Positions 38,130 to 50,290 of a DNA stretch of 64,000 nt are shown piece by piece. The position numbers and the translations under genes are program-made. This DNA is from Tamarix chinensis. Taxonomy: Eukaryota; Streptophyta; Magnoliopsida; Caryophyllales; Tamaricaceae. The notes under the pieces were generated by a model. It saw only the letters and a list, made by a program, of their open reading frames with translations, was not told the origin of the DNA and did no database searches. The DNA is taken from NCBI GenBank assembly GCA_030549775.1, contig CM060172.1, positions 54,239,942 to 54,303,941 of the forward strand, in the 5' to 3' direction. The stretch's first letter is position 1. Every line of letters begins with the position of its first letter.

Positions 38130-38990
38130 GGAAACATCACCTTTCTAGAAGCGAGGCTTTATACTTAGCACAGTCCTTATTCATGTATCCATTCTTTTTA
38201 TAAAATAAACACCTAGATTACTTATTTATCTCACCTTGGGGTGCTAATTTTCCTTCATACTTTTGACCTATTTTCTTCTTACATTCCTTATCCTTAATTA
38301 GCATCATAACATCCATAAAAAATTGTTTCTCCTCTTGCACACACATGGTCATTAATTTATTGATTGACCATTTCTCCCTTTGTGTGTGGTAGGTGACTTT
38401 GAATGGTGTGTATTTATTTGGGAATGTATTCAAGATGAAGTGAAATATGAAGGTATCAAATATTTCAACCTTTAGAAAATTCAGTTGTTTTACTAATTCC
38501 CTCATTTTCATGATGTGCTCACGTACCCTTTGATAGTAGTGAGCTTTATGGATGAAAACTTCATTATTAATGTACTAGCTAAGGCCTTGGCTGAATGGAT
38601 GAATTTTTCATCAATGGCCTTTAGCAAGCCATGGCATATTGATGATGATCAACTAAGCCTATGATGGAGGAAGACTTATTAGTCTTTATGTATATATAGC
38701 TTATGCAATTGGCTTTCGCCCATCACTCATGTGTAGCCATTTCCTCATCAATGCTACCTCCAATATCACAGGATTTGGATACTTAATAGCCTCATTCATG
38801 TCACAACATTATAGTTGTCCCCTTTCAACTCAGAGACCTCAACGCTAAAATCAAACATCGAATATAAATCAGGACGATTTACTGCTAAATGTAAACATAC
38901 ATACATTATTATGATCAATTTGAAGCCAAAGAGTTTATATACATGATCTACCGATGTATAACATGTCAAAACGTAACTAGCATGAATCAA
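38130..38990 (-). pseudogene. Copia gag relic
   Basis: Minus strand. The start of gag near 38840-38800 has the ELKGDNYN segment (normally L.GTNY..W). After several stops, the UBN2-type gag body continues at 38511-38218 with MKMRELVKQLNFLKVEI, FILNTFPNKY and KWSINKLMTMCVQEE. A zinc knuckle follows at about 38170-38211, but two of its four ligands are Tyr (C-X2-Y-X4-Y-X4-C). Gag would form the particle and bind RNA; this copy is not functional. Confidence 0.8.
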
Positions 38991-39748
38991 TAGAAATTAA
39001 AACTATCTGTGGGCTAAGCATTAAATTCAAATAGACTCATGCATATCAATATTAAAACTATTCAGTTGTCACATAACCCTCAATCCCTGTGGACAAATTG
39101 ATAATATAACTTATTATTCTAATCTAATGTACTTTTCATATGTTAATAAATGGTCATGTAGGACTACACTTATTATATGTGAGGAATACATTGCAACTAG
39201 CATCATATAGTCTAGATGTGATCAAGGAAACAGATAAATGCATTATTGTCCATGATTAAAATTGTTGTGGCTAAGTCCTAATCATTTTAATCATGCTAAT
39301 CACACATGATGCATGCTTTATGTAATTAGAACTTATCTAAAAATGGCCTTAATATGCATAAGAACATAATCATAAGAGAAAGAATCACAATCAAATAGAA
39401 ACTCTATCATCACGAGTTGCCCATATTGGAGAAGAATATCGTGTTGAAAAACATAAGGCACCTGTGTTTATAAAACACACCTGTATTTTTCTGAATTCTA
39501 AATATTGTTGAGATTTTGGGAAAAAAAACATGACCCCTCATGTTTATAAACATGGAAGGTGTTTCATTATGAAGCAATAAGGTCAAGAGTTAGAAATAAA
39601 ACATGGGCGTCCAGTGTTAAGAAACATGGACTATGTTTCCTTTCAGAGAAGAACAATTTTTCTATTTTCCAAAACTTGACCATATAAAGATATAGATATA
39701 AAAAATGATAATTACACTAAATCAAATATATCAAAATAGAGGACATTA
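38991..39748. other. Leader region of the copia element, no gene
   Basis: Between the gag relic and the primer-binding site. AT-rich, with no supported frame. Confidence 0.5.
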
Positions 39749-39761
39749 AGGCTTTGATACT
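39749..39761 (-). other. Decayed primer-binding site of the copia element
   Basis: GGCTTTGATACTA reads TAGTATCAAAGCC on the minus strand, two or three changes from the iMet-complementary TGGTATCAGAGCC, and adjoins the 5' LTR. Confidence 0.8.
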
Positions 39762-40053
39762 AAATGTTAGACAAAATTTACAATATGAATTCTATTCATA
39801 TATTAATGCATACAATTCATGCACAATCCAATGAGTCAAATGCAAAACCCTAACACATTGTACATGCCTTAAATTATGTGGAATTTAACTATATAATGAT
39901 TTTTTAGGATTATTAGAGATGTAACTCTAGCCATCGATGGAATTAATTACATCAAAAAATTGAATTTGTATCAAACATAATTTTGTAGTTTCACTCCCTC
40001 TTTCCTTAAACCCAATGGTGTGTGTTTCTTCTAAGGAACACAAATAGGGACCT

Positions 40054-40926
40054 TGATGAAAACCAGTAAGGGTTTCTCAAAAATTTCATGGATTGTAGTT
40101 GAAATCGAGCGCAGGGTTCGATTCGCCGATAATCAGCCTAAGGATTTCTCCAAAGGAAGATCAAAAACTCAGAGCGCGGTTGATAAAACGGTTGCTGAAG
40201 TTGAGAAGTAAAGAAGATCAAGAATAGATCGAAGAGAAGAATCAAGAAGAATGCGAATGAGGAGATCGCGAGAGAGAGTGAGAGAGAGAGTTGAGAGAGA
40301 GAGCAGAGAACAGAGAAAATTCCAGAAACTCAATATTTCATTCGACCGAAAAGTGTCTCAGGACATACGGTGGAGGCCATATTTATATGGCGTACAAAAT
40401 ACAAAAGGGAGCGTACAAAAATACATATCGCAGGCCTTCAATCAACATACACGAGTCAGCCCAAAATCCAGCCCAAGAATCAGCCAGTACAACAGCAAGG
40501 GATCGACGGCTGGACCAAATAATAACAGCCCAAATACAACTTTTACATGCCTTAATAATACAATAAAAGAATGATACAGATAATTCCCATCAGCTAGAAA
40601 TTAATTTAGTTAATCATGGTTACCAAGGGATGAATTACCCACAGTCCAACTAACCCAATTAATTATGGGTCGGGTGGCGGGTCATACAGCCAACTTAATC
40701 CCCATTAGCCAATTTTGCCGGCGAATGCATCACATGGGATTTTCTAATCCTAAAATAAAATTTCTGCAACAATTCCTCAGCAGCTACAGCAATCTTTGAT
40801 TCCATTCCCCATGTTCTGCATTAATTTACCTACTCAAGCACATAATAAGAAAAACAATTATAAGCACAAAGTGATTTATAACAATAAATAGAATTATTTA
40901 AATATAAATTTTGGAGATTCATATCA
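40054..40926 (-). mobile_element. Solo LTR nested in the copia LTR
   Basis: 873 bp beginning TGATGAAAACC and ending CATATCA, flanked by perfect GACCT duplications (40049-40053 and 40927-40931). The copia 3' LTR shows the uninterrupted site near 34060. On the minus strand a TATA box (CCATATAAATATGG, complement of 40377-40390) is followed by a pyrimidine-rich 5' UTR-like stretch, which sets the orientation. The higher CpG content than the surroundings suggests a later insertion. The two open frames across it are not retroviral proteins. Confidence 0.88.
40377..40390 (-). promoter_or_regulatory. TATA box of the nested solo LTR
   Basis: Contains TATAAATA on the minus strand, about 540 bp from the LTR 5' end. 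Confidence 0.55.
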
Positions 40927-41481
40927 GACCTTCTTTAGTTTTCTTCTTTGTCTTTTTTTCACCTAGAAATCACATAAAAAATGATGGAAGAAGAAGCCTA
41001 TCCCTGTTTCTCTCTTCTTATGTACATATGAGTAGTGTGTGTGTGTTTTGAACAATAACTATTTCACATAATAGTGCACAACACTTGGTGCACTTATATC
41101 TTATGTGCAAAAGGTGGGGAGTTGGTTATTTTAACCAACTCTTTACTTTCCATGCTAATTACAAAAGTTAAAATTTGAGATAAATAAATTAAACAATGAA
41201 TTTATTACATCATTTATTTCCTTATCACATAATATACACATGTTGTCATCCATACTTACTTAACTCTAATTCTACCATTAAGAATTAGATAGAGAGATTA
41301 AGCTTAGGCTTAGTTACTAAAATATTATCATATAATATAAACTTTATGGTCAAAGTTTTTATATTTGATTTAATATGGACCAGTTCAAGGGTTAATGTAT
41401 ATATATATATATATATAATATAATACACTTAATTTATAAAAAATAATAACAATAATTTTATAAAACTAAAATATATTAACA

Positions 41482-41486
41482 TTGCA
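41482..41486. repeat. Target site duplication TTGCA, right copy
   Basis: Identical to 33771-33775. Confidence 0.9.
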
Positions 41487-41925
41487 TGCAATGGCTAGAG
41501 GATTTTGAGGAGCATCATTCAGACACTTATGTAGATTAAGGGAGTGAAGGTCCCTAATTCTATAACCCTTATTTGTAATATTTCTTTGGAAGGGATGAGT
41601 CTAATGGAAAATCGATGTCACATTATTGCGTGCTCTCTTGTGATCAGTGTTTCCTTTGAACTCGTATGTCCATAATTTATTTTAGATATTATCATTGTAC
41701 GGAGAATGTGTTATCTATAAACCTTTATTTATGCATTGTCATTTCCTTCCTCTATTTGTTTTGATCTAACTTGTTCTGAGCCTTAACACTTGCATGAGAA
41801 ATGTGAGGAAACCAAACTTACACTAAGTATAGGAGTAACACCCATTATTTTGTAATTATCACTTCCACAAAATAAAAATTATAAGTACTGATTTGAGGCG
41901 TCACACTATAGAAATAAATATACAT

Positions 41926-42215
41926 AACTCGATTAGTTAAACCAATCTATCAGTTTGATGAAATCACCCAAAGTGTTAAAAAAAAAGGAAAAATAGGTTT
42001 ATACAAGAATAAAACCCATGGCCTATTTGATTAAACCAATCAATCAATTTTATGAAACCAATCAAAATGTTCAACCAAAGGCAAATTGGGATTATTTGGG
42101 AATTAAGCTTGTGGCTTAGTTAGTCAAACTAGTTAATTGGTTTGATGAAACTAGTTAAAGTATTCTACAAGGGGCAAAACCAATTTTTCTCAGTACTAAA
42201 AGCATATAGTAACTA
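41926..42215. repeat. ~93-bp tandem repeat, units 2-4
   Basis: Units share the order TTAGT.AAACCAATC.ATCA.TTT, then ATGAAA, then AAAGTGTT, then a purine-rich stretch and a GGTTTATACA-like stretch. Unit 1 is at 30330-30421. The array was split by insertion of the LTR 30422-41905. Confidence 0.65.
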
Positions 42216-42480
42216 GTCAATCAGTTTTACAACCACTAGATCATTTATATCAAACAAAATTTTAGGAGGATTTAAAAATATCCCGAGATTAAAGCCAAAA
42301 GTTTTATGCTCGATCAAATTCACAATATAACCTATGATTTGGCATATACACATTGAGGTCTTGGGTATTGGTAGTCTTGATATACTATTATCTTGTGTTT
42401 TAAAACTTGATCGCCATTTTAATTGATGCATTTGAGAATTGATTTATATAAGTGTTTTTTGACATCAATGTGATCAACAT
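42216..42480. other. AT-rich sequence, no gene
   Basis: Host sequence between the tandem repeat and family D; nothing recognised. Confidence 0.4.
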
Positions 42481-43975
42481 AGTTCATGCACAGTTAAAAA
42501 AATATATTTTAATTCCTTTAAACCCATTTTTTACCATCAAAATAAGGTTTAATACATTGATTGACCTAGAAAGTCAACATAAGGTAAGAATAAGTCTATA
42601 TATTTTATATTACTTACCTAGATCAATTTAATATAATAAAGTGTAAATATTAAATCATATCATATTCTAGTAGTATGGTGACAACAAGCAGCTCCTATAT
42701 TTAATTAAATCCAAAACATTAATCATAAATGGGAGGATTTTAATCTAAATACCCTAACTATTACCTTAAATGTTTCTAACTATATTCCTCTCATTTGACC
42801 CATACGCATATACACATTCAACTATTCCAGTTAGAATATTTATATAGTCATGTAACAAACATATAATCCCACATATTGTCATTATAATGAAGCCAAAAAA
42901 AGGTATTCACCATATAAATCACACTTGACATAATCACACATATAAAAAATAATAATTAAAACACATTTATAGGATAATCTCATCACAATTAGGAAAACAT
43001 ACAAAATATTATTAATATCTCAAATCATAGTCTAGAGTTTTAATCTCATCCCTAACAACAAGGAATTTAGACACACATCATGGAAAATTTTCACTATATA
43101 TATATATATATATATAAGAAAATAAATAGATGATAAAGAAAACAAATATCTTCTCTAGCGCGAACCCCTCCAGTGAAAACATGAATCTTAGTGGTATTTT
43201 ATGTATTATGGGACATATAATAATTAATATAGAGGAAGGATGGATGATGTATTGATGTATTTATGAAATAAAGGTTGAATATTGATGAAGGATTGAATTT
43301 AGTAATGATTTTGAATAAATGTTGAAGATGAAGAACTCTCCATATGTGATTTTTATGATGGAGACTAATTGGGTGTGTATATCGTGTTCTTTAGTTTATG
43401 ATATATTTATAGGTGTTTGAGAAGAGCTAGAGGCCTTTAAACTTTGTTATATATCATCCATAATATGGGATTTTTATTTGGAAAATATTAGGACTAAAGA
43501 TATTATGTGTTAGAGAGATGTAGGGTTGGCACGTCAGTGTTAAGCAATATGGCCTTGCCATGTTCATCTCGATTTTATCATATTTTTTTCCACTCTAACA
43601 CCTTTCAATATTTTGATCATAACTTTCTAGTCTAACTTCATAATGATATGATTCAAGGCTAAATTAGTTCTTATGGAAACATAACCAAAAAATATACAAA
43701 TTTTATCTTTTAAATGTTTCTAAATTAGTATTGTATCAAGGCTAAAAATTTGATTATTCATAGGCATACATTTTTTTTCTTATCGAACCATGCACATTTA
43801 ACCCATTGTTGCTCGTATTTCTCTTTTAAAGCACCTTGTTTTTTATTATTCATGATTTATCCTTAATGAGTAGCTATGATTTAGAATATATTAACTTGTA
43901 TTTTTTTAAAAGGAAAAGTATTACAAAGTGAAGAGGATTAACAACATAAAAATATAGGAAAAAATGCACTTATGG
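42480..43975. repeat. Dispersed repeat family D, partial copy
   Basis: Ordered matches to the copies at 23330-23800 and 60050-60620 (CTCCTATATTTAA, TTTGACCCATACG, CCACATATTGTCA). A late block, TGAGTAGCTATG, corresponds to 61600, and a terminal ATGCACTTATGG to TGTACTTATCA at 61695-61705. Both borders are approximate. Confidence 0.5.
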
Positions 43976-44447
43976 AAATGTTGTCATTGAAAGCTCATTA
44001 GCTTGTAGTGATGATTTCACTAAACACATATTTTACATAAGTTCTATCATCTAAAGAGTAGGATGATTATTCCCATCTTCCATAGCTAAAATAAAAATTA
44101 AAGAAAAGAAAATAACCCTAGATCAAATGAAAAGCCTCCTCCTTGGACTCTCGATCACCTTTTCAAAAATAGTAACAAGCTTTAATATAATTTTTCTTTA
44201 ATAAAACATAACAATAAAAAGAAGATGTGCAATCATTTCCTCTAGAATGGATGAATTTAAGAGAAGAGAAAATAAATAATCCTTCAATATTACTAATGCC
44301 TAACCCTCCTTTATTTCAAAAAAAATATAGCAGAGTGAGATTAAAGCTTTTTAGAAGGTAGAATAAAACACAAAAATGGAGGAAGGAAGATAGAAGCTTA
44401 TAAAAATGGAGGGAGGAAGAGGAGAAAGGAAGTTGATGCACACTTAG
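43976..44447. other. AT-rich, partly purine-rich sequence, no gene
   Basis: A short GGAGGAAG-rich patch at 44380-44430 may belong to another LTR, but no borders are visible. Confidence 0.35.
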
Positions 44448-45980
44448 TGTAGTGCCCTAAATTTACTAATAAAAAAGTATTTTTAGCGTAATCATTAATA
44501 AAATATAGTAGCTGTTATCGCTACACTTAATATTAGTACCTTATCTTTCTCATACCAAATGCAAGGATAAAATATTTATGGCCTCAAATATAAAATAAAA
44601 AAATATACATAAAACAATAAAAAAAAGTTGTAATATAATATAATAACTTATAGTACAAATATTAACTCCATAAATAAAAATAACAAAAAGGAGAGAGAAA
44701 AAGAAAGATACAATGGAACTAAGAGATCAAAAGAGATGTCCAAAATTCTAGAAACATAACATGTGTCAACGTTGATAAATTGTAATTCTTTGTCCAAACT
44801 GAATGTCATTACTCCTTCACAAGCACAAGATCAAATTTGGTAAGATTACCATCAAAGACCTATGATACATCATCTAAAGTAGTCTACTATTGGTACATAA
44901 TCATATTGGGTAATATAATCTAACCTAAAGAGGCAACATGCAATAAATAAGGACACCATGAAATCATGAGATAAAAACATGTGAGTACATGATTCACAAC
45001 ATTGATAATAATAATCATAGATCATATGATCTCAAAATACCTATGAAGCATACGATAACACATGATAACCAACGAAGGCATATCCTTTAAAGGTGCTCAC
45101 AAATCCTATTGCTATTCAACTTGAGGAAGGAGACTCAACTAACCTAGTTAGTATATGGATGACACTAGACATGCTAGGTATAGCTTAAGGGTCCTATAAA
45201 GATACTACTCTAGTATAAAAATGGTGCTAGTCCTTCTATCATGTAAATAGTAACTAGAACATATAAATCCCTAGGATGCACACCCCCTATAGGGCCCATA
45301 ACACCTCTATAATAAATGTAAGGTCTCTCCAACGCTTAAAAGAAAACTAAGGCAAAGTGGAAAGCATCAAAATGGCACAAAGACCAAACCTAACTTGGAG
45401 GCCATCCCGAATGATACAAACAACGCTCAATTCAAGTATTCTTTTACTTTAAGTATTTAATTCTTTATTTGGTAAATCATAACTAACATGTAAAAAAAGA
45501 CACATAAAATTCTTACAACCATCACAATCATACTTAACCATTTTCTTATTTTAGAATCCATTCTCATCAAATCCATACGTAGATGGATTAATGTCTAATA
45601 CTATTCATATGATACAAAGTCTCAACACTATCCATGTAAACAGAGAAGCCCAATATCAAGGAAATGAGTTCATGTCAAAAAATGAGTTAAATTCATAGAA
45701 TTAGAATTAATAACAAGTTTTGATTAAATATATACAAGCCATCACTTATAATGATCAAAACACCCTTAAAAATCTTAATTCCTAAACATTTTATAAAAGC
45801 TCCATTTAATCTCCATAATCCACCAAAATTAATAAAACATTTAGAATATCATTCACATTAATTGAAAGCGAAAGCCAAGACTAGAAAATCCTATTTAACA
45901 CATGAAATGGTAAGAATTACCCTAGGGTTACTAATCCTATTTTAAGTTATTTTAAGATCTAAATTATGTTAATGGTGATG
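44448..45980 (-). mobile_element. Decayed long-LTR fragment
   Basis: Left end TGTAGTGCCCTAAATTTAC, then GCTGTTATCGCTACACTTA, matching GGATGCTACCGCCACACTTA in the copy at 47749. The right part is lost where the plus-oriented copy at 45981 begins. No gene. Confidence 0.45.
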
Positions 45981-47231
45981 TGTAATACCTCATCTATATA
46001 AACTAGTATTATATCCATAATCATCTCATCATTTTCTAATATTCAAAATTTTCATCATTCAACTATTTAAAACTAGAAGTTAAACTTTCTTAGCTGGTGA
46101 CTGATCTCCCATTAGAAATAAGCAATGTTCTAATTCCATGACTGATGGCCAACCAACTATTGGGCATTTTACCCAATTGTAATTATTGTTTATTCATTAG
46201 GCTCCTAAGAAATTCATCAAACAAATATTTTTATAGATTTATGTTCCTAATATTATTCCACAAATATTTCCTATTTTCTTATTAATTGAATTTGAGTTGA
46301 TATGGTTTCCAATAAATTCATCCTAAATTAACTTTCTACCTAACTAAATTATCTAAAAAAATGTATATGATTAACCATAAAACTTGTTTGACACTATTCT
46401 CAACGTTATTAACATTTTTTTTATGGTTTTTAATCCTTCATTAAACCAAAATCTTAGCTAAAATCTTATTTAAATACACTTAGAAAAACCTACCTTCTCT
46501 TACACCACCATACTATTTTCCTCTAGAGTCTATCTTTATCTCCCATCACTCAAAAGTCACTTGAATTATCTTATATGTTTCCCCCATCAGATTTTCGACC
46601 CCTTGAGTGTGGGGAGGAGTGTTTGCTTAATTATCCACTTTATTCATATACTTCCCTAAGTTTCCTTCATTTTTCATTAAAGCTTTCAAATATTTTCTCA
46701 CTCTTCTATCCTTGCTAACTACTACCTAAGTTTTTCATGTTCTCTTTTTCTTCTTGTTTTGTTCATTTCCGTCCTAATTTCCTTAAGCATAGTTCCTTAA
46801 CATTTACCTTAAGTGTTTAAGTGATCAGGTTTAGAGAAAGATGAAAGTGGAATCTCCATTATCCTTGCCTAAGCTCTTCATCCTCTAAAATGAAGGATTA
46901 TCTTTTCTCTTCTTTTCTTCCTTTATTTTTTACGTAGTTATGATTTTTTCTAAGCTTTTTAAATATTTTTGTGAAGGTAACCAAGATACCATAGGCAGTG
47001 ATGCTTAAAGCTAAGGTTTTTTTTCTTATTTTACTTAGGATCTTGGAATAGAATAGAGATAAACCTTTAGAAATAGAATAATTTGTGCTAAGTGTTTTGT
47101 TATTTAAATTCTAAGCATGTTACATTTATTTTATTAAAGTATGAGTATTTATTTTATGTGATTATAAACATGATATATTATTGTCATGAATTCCTGTTGA
47201 ACATGTCTTTTGTGATTTTTATAATAATTAC

Positions 47232-47713
47232 GGATGGCAACGGATTGGGTATGGATCAGGTACCCCCTATCTGTTATCCAAGCCTGATAAGAAAACCTAT
47301 ACCCATATGTGCATCCAAACTTGGTGGGTATTTTTTTTCCTCCTCCATATCCATATCCATTTATCAATATCCGTTTATATATCTATCAGGTAAAACCCAT
47401 TTGGTTTCAAGTAAAACCCATCAAAGTTAAAGCAAAAATTATTTAATGTTAGAATTATATATTTAGATTGTTAAATTTTAATTATATCTTCACTATTAGC
47501 CTTAGAAAATATAATTAAGGTTATAAAAATGAGGGTAAAAATATAATTTTATGTCAGATAAATTGATGCAGGTATGAGTACATATTTGAGGATCCCTTAC
47601 CCATATCCATGTTCAAACCCGACAGATATTTCTACCATTCCTCCATATCCATTTACACATCCAACAGATAAAACCCACCAGATTTTGGGTAAAACCCATC
47701 TCATAGCCATCCC
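47232..47713. mobile_element. MITE-like element with GGATGGC...GCCATCC ends
   Basis: About 480 bp with inverted termini GGATGGCAACGG and the complement of CATAGCCATCC. Its interior is made of TATCCATATCCATTTA and GGTAAAACCCAT words in several places. The form (GGATGGCAA start, repeated ATGGATATGG inside) resembles hAT-like miniature elements seen in many plants; this is from memory. Flanking TAAT on both sides could be part of the duplication. No coding capacity; the open frames on both strands are compositional. Confidence 0.5.
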
Positions 47714-47743
47714 TAATCGTGATTGTCTATTTTATCCATGTAT

Positions 47744-47748
47744 GGTCT
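47744..47748. repeat. Target site duplication GGTCT, left copy
   Basis: Identical to 51741-51745. Confidence 0.9.
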
Positions 47749-48464
47749 TGTAACACCCCCAAAATTTACACATATTTTATTTTTCTTTACACAAGACTTA
47801 TAAATAAAACCGTAAATTCTGGGGATGCTACCGCCACACTTAGTACCAAACCAGTTCACTCATACCATTCTAGTACCAAGTGCTAAGGCTAAGAAAACAT
47901 CTCATAACATTATTAAATAATCCAAATTCATAAGTACAGAAATCAAGTGCACATAAGCCTTTACACAATCCAAAATACGAGAGTTAGTTTTTCAGAGAAA
48001 AGAGATAACTACAATAATAAAAATGTTTCTGAAGTGTAAACATAATTAAAGAAATAGGAATAATAATCTCAAATGGAAAGCCGGCCACGCCACTCTGGGA
48101 ACCGATCTAGCCCAATCATCACTCGGCCCCACCTAATGTCCCATAGACATCAATAGCATCGAAATAAGGGTCGCCTACCTGAAACATGTGAGACATGCCT
48201 TTTGCCCATGGAAATGAGCAGCACCCATTAAAAGGGCGATCAGTACGTTACGTAGTGAGTAAGGTAACCGAGCACTAAAGCCAACACATAAAATTACATA
48301 AACCATGCATAAGAATAAAATAACATAAAGACCATCATGATATCATAATATCGATCAATCATTCGGGTACATACATAAAGGCCCATTTATAGTCTAGATT
48401 AATTATTTAATTAATCACTGATTAGAAATCGATTCACACCATACTTTTTATCAAACTATGTGAG

Positions 48465-48785
48465 TACGGAAGCCCCCGCTATTATAGCCGGTGGATCGGA
48501 GATAAGTAGGGCGCAATGCTCCTACCCACTATTATTAGTTCGTGGATCGATCACACATAGGGTATCATACCCTAATAACTATTTCTTACCGATGGATCGG
48601 TTGGCCCTAGATCACATGGTATTCCACTGTAAGTACTTAGTGTCTTTTAAGTGTCTTAGCAACTGAGTTGTTTGGTTTATTGAGCTCGGAGTCCACCACT
48701 ATTATAGCCGGCGGATCAGAGACACATAGGACTACGCGTCCTAACCACTATTTATAACCGGTGGGACCCGGATTGATACTCTTCC
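48465..48785. repeat. ~65-bp minisatellite with CCACTATTATAACCGGTGG core
   Basis: Four to five diverged units, the same as at 25050-25560. Confidence 0.7.
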
Positions 48786-48884
48786 ACTTTACATAATTAG
48801 TGTCTTAAGTATCTTATTCAAAACTTTGCCCAGACATGCATGACTAACACCTAATATTCTTATCCTCTAAACCCTAGTTGACCA

Positions 48885-49170
48885 CACCGAACCATGGTAA
48901 CCATATTAAACCCTAACTTCCACGTAAACCCTAACTCCATCTTGCAATACCACTATGCAAACCCTAATACCATGCATTTCCATGCAAAACCCTAACACCA
49001 TGCAACTCCCTGTAAAACCCTTACACCATGCAACTCCGTGCAAAACCCTAACACCATGCAAGCATTAACTCCATGCAAAACCCTAACACCATGCAAGCAT
49101 TAACTCCATGCAAAGTTCAACCCCATGCAAACCCTAATACCATGCATTCCACCACTCCATGCAAAACCTT
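48885..49170. repeat. Degenerate minisatellite of CCCTAACACCATGCAA type
   Basis: About ten copies of a 22-43 bp unit combining AAAACCCTAACACCATGCAA with variable fillers. The pair at 49053-49116 is nearly identical. Confidence 0.75.
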
Positions 49171-49449
49171 AACACCACATTGTTACACTCCCCATCATTA
49201 TTTTACAACCCTATCATGCATGTCTTAGGGCCACATCATACCATAATAATAACACACCCATACACATAATTCTTATGCCACAATTATTTACACAAACATA
49301 CCTCACCTCTATATCATGCTGCATTTATAACAATTATACAATATACACGTAAAATACACATTAAATCATATCACATGGCATGTATGGCATATAAATCACA
49401 TATTACACAAATGGCCTTAGCACCCCTTACCTAAAAATATTACCGGTCT

Positions 49450-49704
49450 TGGAGCACGTTCCTATACTACTTGAAGACTTTAACTGGGCTCACCTATTAT
49501 GGGAAAAATACTAGAATTAGGTTCCCTCCTAAAAATACTATTATTTACTAACTTATCCTAAGACTTGGTTTTTAATTAAAATTATACTATACTAAAATCA
49601 CTATACAAAATACTACTAAAATTTAATAATAATACTAATGTAATTTAAAACGAATGGTGATATAAGGGTTTCTACCCTTCACCAAAATAATACTACTAAT
49701 GATG

Positions 49705-49745
<41 letters not shown>

Positions 49746-50160
49746 TTTAATAATAATAATTTTAATAATAACAAAATATTAGTAATAATAATAATAATAT
49801 AAGCTTAAAATTACAAGTTGGGGTTTTCGACTCTGCCTCCAAATAATGAAAGTACTATTCAATACTAGTAATAATAATATTAATAACATATATTACTTAT
49901 AATATTAAAAATAATAAAGATAATAATAATAATAATAATAGTAAAAATAGTAATAATATTAATAAAAATACAAGGGCGTGAATCCTAATTAAAATTTTAG
50001 GTCTCGGCCCTCCTTAAATAATTACAATAATAATAAAATAATTATACTAATAATAATATTATTATTAATATTATTAATAATGATAATAATCTTATAATAA
50101 TTCAAATAAATTCCTAAAATTCAAAACTAACAATCTAATTAACTCAAGAATAATCTGAAC
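49450..50160. other. LTR interior rich in AAT/ATA microsatellites
   Basis: Includes a (AAT)n run at 49701-49745 and many short AATAAT tracts. No coding frame. Confidence 0.6.
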
Positions 50161-50192
50161 CCTGCCAACAAAATTTATCAATAATATTACAT

Positions 50193-50193
50193 C

Positions 50194-50290
<97 letters not shown>
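50193..50290. repeat. Compound microsatellite (AAT)n-(GAT)n
   Basis: AAT units followed by about 19 GAT units. Equivalent in position to 26917-27023. Confidence 0.95.

Larger units (their letters stand above)
33776..41481 (-). mobile_element. Ty1/copia retrotransposon, decayed, minus strand
   Basis: A 7706-bp span including an 873-bp later insertion in the right LTR. LTRs begin TGTYAGA and end AACA on the plus strand, flanked by a perfect TTGCA duplication. Minus-strand order: LTR, decayed iMet primer site, gag, protease, integrase, reverse transcriptase, RNase H, polypurine tract, LTR. Integrase before reverse transcriptase is the Ty1/copia order. LTRs are only about 80% alike by eye in the first 250 bp, and the coding region is full of stops, so the insertion is old. 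Confidence 0.9.
39764..41481 (-). repeat. 5' LTR of the copia element, split by a solo LTR
   Basis: Alignable to 33776-34590 in two parts, 39764-40053 and 40927-41481 (about 845 bp together). Confidence 0.88.
30422..41905 (+). mobile_element. Plus-oriented solo LTR of the long-LTR family, split by the copia element
   Basis: Starts TGAAATACCCCC, the reverse complement of the end of the 47749-51740 copy, and ends GAGGCGTCACA (41895-41905). Inside are an AT-rich block, a pyrimidine-rich block (30990-31840) and the segment around 33690-33730 ending near ACTCAGTATG, as in 58980. Removing the copia element and its duplication leaves about 3.77 kb. Flanks GTACA and CTATA match at only 3 of 5 positions, but both fit the same place in the interrupted tandem repeat. 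No internal retroviral domain belongs to this element. The Ser/Leu/Pro-rich open frames in the pyrimidine block are not considered genes. Confidence 0.55.

Noticed and set aside
40251..40574. 107-codon Arg/Glu/Ser-rich frame
   Set aside because: It overlaps the GA-rich leader of the nested solo LTR on the strand opposite to its promoter; no protein family recognised.
48885..49170. Possible interstitial telomere
   Set aside because: CCCTAA words are separated by fixed CACCATGCAA fillers; no tandem TTTAGGG run.
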